The position numbers and the translations under genes were made by a program. From an uncultured Rubrivivax sp. (GTDB taxonomy: Bacteria > Pseudomonadota > Gammaproteobacteria > Burkholderiales > Burkholderiaceae_C), in NCBI GenBank assembly GCA_937975735.1, contig CALJUI010000145.1, forward strand, positions 1 through 5,841: a DNA stretch of 5,841 bases, given 5' to 3'. The notes beneath the pieces are model-generated. The model worked only from the letters and a program-made list of their open reading frames with translations. It was not told the DNA's origin and did not search any database. Of this stretch, positions 4,507 through 5,841 are shown one piece after another. Each line of letters begins with the position of its first letter. The first letter of the stretch is position 1.

Positions 4507-5295
4507 ATGGGCCAGGATATCCACTTCGGACTCGGCGACCGCGTCTGCGTGATCACCGGCGGTGCGCAGGGCATCGGCGCGGCCTGCGCCGAACGGCTCG
4601 CGCGCGAAGGCGCGCGGCTGGCGCTGTGGGACGTGCACGAGGCGGCCGTCAAGTCGCTCGCGCGTCGGCTCCAGGACGAAGGCATCGCCGTCAGCGCGCA
4701 CCCTTGCGACGTCTCGAGCAAGGCATCCGTCGACGCCGCGCTGGTCGACACGCTGCAGGCGCACGGCCGGGTCGACGCGCTGGTCAACAACGCCGGCATC
4801 TTCAAGGCCGCGGACTTCCTCGACATCACCGAGGCCGACTGGGACGCGGTGATCGGCGTCAACCTCAAGGGCGCCTTCCTGGTCGGCCAGGCGGTCGCCC
4901 GCGTGATGGTCGCTCAAGCGCGCGGCGCGATCGTCAACATGAGCTCGGTCAACGGCGTGCTGACGATCCCGAACATCGCCAGCTACAACGTCAGCAAGGG
5001 CGGCATCAACCAGCTCACGCGCGTGATGGCGCTGGCGCTGGCCGACCGCGGCGTGCGCGTCAACGCCGTCGCCCCTGGCACGATCGCCACCGAACTGGCG
5101 CGCCAGGCGGTACTGACCAGCGACGAGGCGCGTGCGCGCATCCTGAGCCGCACGCCGATGAAGCGCCTGGGCGAGCCGGCCGAGGTCGCCGACCTGATCG
5201 CCTACCTGCTCAGCGATGCCGCCAGCTATATCACCGGCGAGATCGTCACGATCGACGGCGGCCGGATGACCCTGAACTACACCGTGCCCGCATGA
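4507..5295 (+). CDS. Short-chain dehydrogenase/reductase (classical SDR)
   Basis: This 262-residue NAD(P)-dependent oxidoreductase belongs to the classical SDR family by motif. The cofactor-binding TGGAQGIG lies at 17-24 and NNAG at 94-97. The active-site residues N119, S147, Y160 and K164 are present with the usual spacing (Y160-x3-K164, Ser 13 residues before Tyr). APG at 189-191 and the C-terminal ITGEIVTIDGG (242-252) are also typical. D42 at the end of the second beta strand (LALWDVHE) suggests NAD rather than NADP, and D68 in CDVS would contact the adenine. Length fits the family (about 250). It is a soluble cytoplasmic protein. The substrate is unknown: FabG-like 3-oxoacyl reductases and sugar, steroid or alcohol dehydrogenases share these motifs, and the neighbours do not point to one pathway. 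A TTG start at 4495 would add four residues but lacks a ribosome site. Its stop overlaps the start of the next gene (ATGA, 5292-5295), implying coupled translation. Confidence 0.94.
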   Translation: MGQDIHFGLGDRVCVITGGAQGIGAACAERLAREGARLALWDVHEAAVKSLARRLQDEGIAVSAHPCDVSSKASVDAALVDTLQAHGRVDALVNNAGIFKAADFLDITEADWDAVIGVNLKGAFLVGQAVARVMVAQARGAIVNMSSVNGVLTIPNIASYNVSKGGINQLTRVMALALADRGVRVNAVAPGTIATELARQAVLTSDEARARILSRTPMKRLGEPAEVADLIAYLLSDAASYITGEIVTIDGGRMTLNYTVPA

Positions 5296-5841
5296 TCCCC
5301 GCCGCCACCTCCCCTGCCCTCGCCTACGACGTCACCGACGCCGACTTCCAGCAGCGCGTGCTGCGGCGGTCGATGGAGGTGCCGGTGCTGCTCGACATCT
5401 GGGCGCCCTGGTGCGGCCCCTGCCGGTCGCTCAAGCCGGTGCTCGAGAAGCTCGTGCAGGTCTACGAGGGCCGCTTCGAGCTCGCCAAGCTCGACTCCGA
5501 CCAGAACCCGCAGGTCGCCGCCGCGCTGCAGGTGCGCAGCATCCCGCAGGTGGTGCTGTTCAAGGGCGGGCGGCCGGTCGACCAGTTCATGGGCGCGCTG
5601 CCGGAGTCGCAGGTGCGGGCCTTCCTCGACCGCCACCTCGAGTCGCTGTCGGAAGCCGAGCAGCTGCGGCGCCAGGCCGAGGGCGAGGACGGCGAGACCG
5701 CGGTCGCGCTGCTCAGACGTGCGCTCGAACTCGAGCCGGCCCTGCACGCGGCCGCGCTCGACCTGGCCGAACGACTGCTCGATGCCGGCGATCAGGACGA
5801 GGCCCGGCGCTGGCTCGACGGCATCCCCGCCGCCGACCGCG
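5292..5841 (+). CDS. cnoX: Thioredoxin-TPR protein, CnoX/YbbN-like (3' end outside window)
   Basis: The frame is open from ATG 5292 to the window edge, giving 183 residues of an incomplete protein. Residues about 12-117 are a thioredoxin domain: VPVLLDIWAPWCGPC (30-44) carries the redox pair C41 and C44, and SIPQVVLFKGG (83-93) has the cis-proline P85. From about 120 a helical region begins (EAEQLRRQAEGEDGETAVALLRRALELEPALHAAALDLAERLLDAGDQDEARRWLDGIP). Its TPR-like pattern matches the C-terminal half of CnoX/YbbN, about 280 residues in E. coli. CnoX is a cytoplasmic protein that binds unfolding clients and works with chaperones. Unlike E. coli YbbN, which lacks the full CxxC, this copy keeps WCGPC and should be an active thiol-disulfide enzyme, as in Caulobacter. 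No signal peptide is visible. The start overlaps the dehydrogenase stop by four bases and has no clear Shine-Dalgarno, so it probably relies on translational coupling. The symbol rests on domain order alone. Confidence 0.87.
   Translation, partial: MIPAATSPALAYDVTDADFQQRVLRRSMEVPVLLDIWAPWCGPCRSLKPVLEKLVQVYEGRFELAKLDSDQNPQVAAALQVRSIPQVVLFKGGRPVDQFMGALPESQVRAFLDRHLESLSEAEQLRRQAEGEDGETAVALLRRALELEPALHAAALDLAERLLDAGDQDEARRWLDGIPAADR

Overview
The window is uniformly G+C-rich (about two thirds or more by eye). It is densely packed with genes, all on the + strand, and all look like ordinary chromosomal genes of a Gram-negative proteobacterium. The TonB/ExbB/ExbD/ExbD layout, the strong G/C preference at third codon positions and the protein flavour suggest a betaproteobacterium of the order Burkholderiales. 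Xanthomonadales share the tonB-exbB-exbD1-exbD2 order and cannot be fully excluded. This is inference; no RNA gene or other taxonomic marker is present. I see no mobile element, CRISPR array, tRNA or rRNA, and no sign of recent transfer.

Region 1 (1-2239) is an energy-transduction operon. It holds the C-terminal part of a TonB-family protein (cut by the left window edge), ExbB (416-1273), and two tandem, diverged ExbD paralogues (1305-1742 and 1756-2181). Together they would form the inner-membrane proton-driven motor that energises TonB-dependent outer-membrane receptors. The operon ends in a convincing intrinsic terminator (2197-2239).

Region 2 (2269-4447) holds a secreted, helical-repeat (TPR-like) protein of unknown function. 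It starts only 29 bases after the terminator. A complete metallo-beta-lactamase-fold hydrolase with all expected metal ligands follows after 7 bases. The two are probably co-transcribed. I could not identify a promoter between the terminator and the TPR-like gene, so limited read-through from the tonB operon is one possible source of transcript.

Region 3 (4448-5841) begins with a 59-base gap containing a strong GC hairpin and a weak candidate promoter. It continues with a classical short-chain dehydrogenase/reductase (start revised to ATG 4507). This overlaps by four bases (ATGA) a thioredoxin-TPR protein of the CnoX/YbbN type, which runs off the right edge.

I do not see a clearly new biological system. 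The most interesting points are the TPR-like exported protein next to the TonB motor, the paired exbD genes with an exact in-frame 26-base repeat, the terminator placed just upstream of the TPR-like gene, and the long exported N-terminal extension on ExbB.
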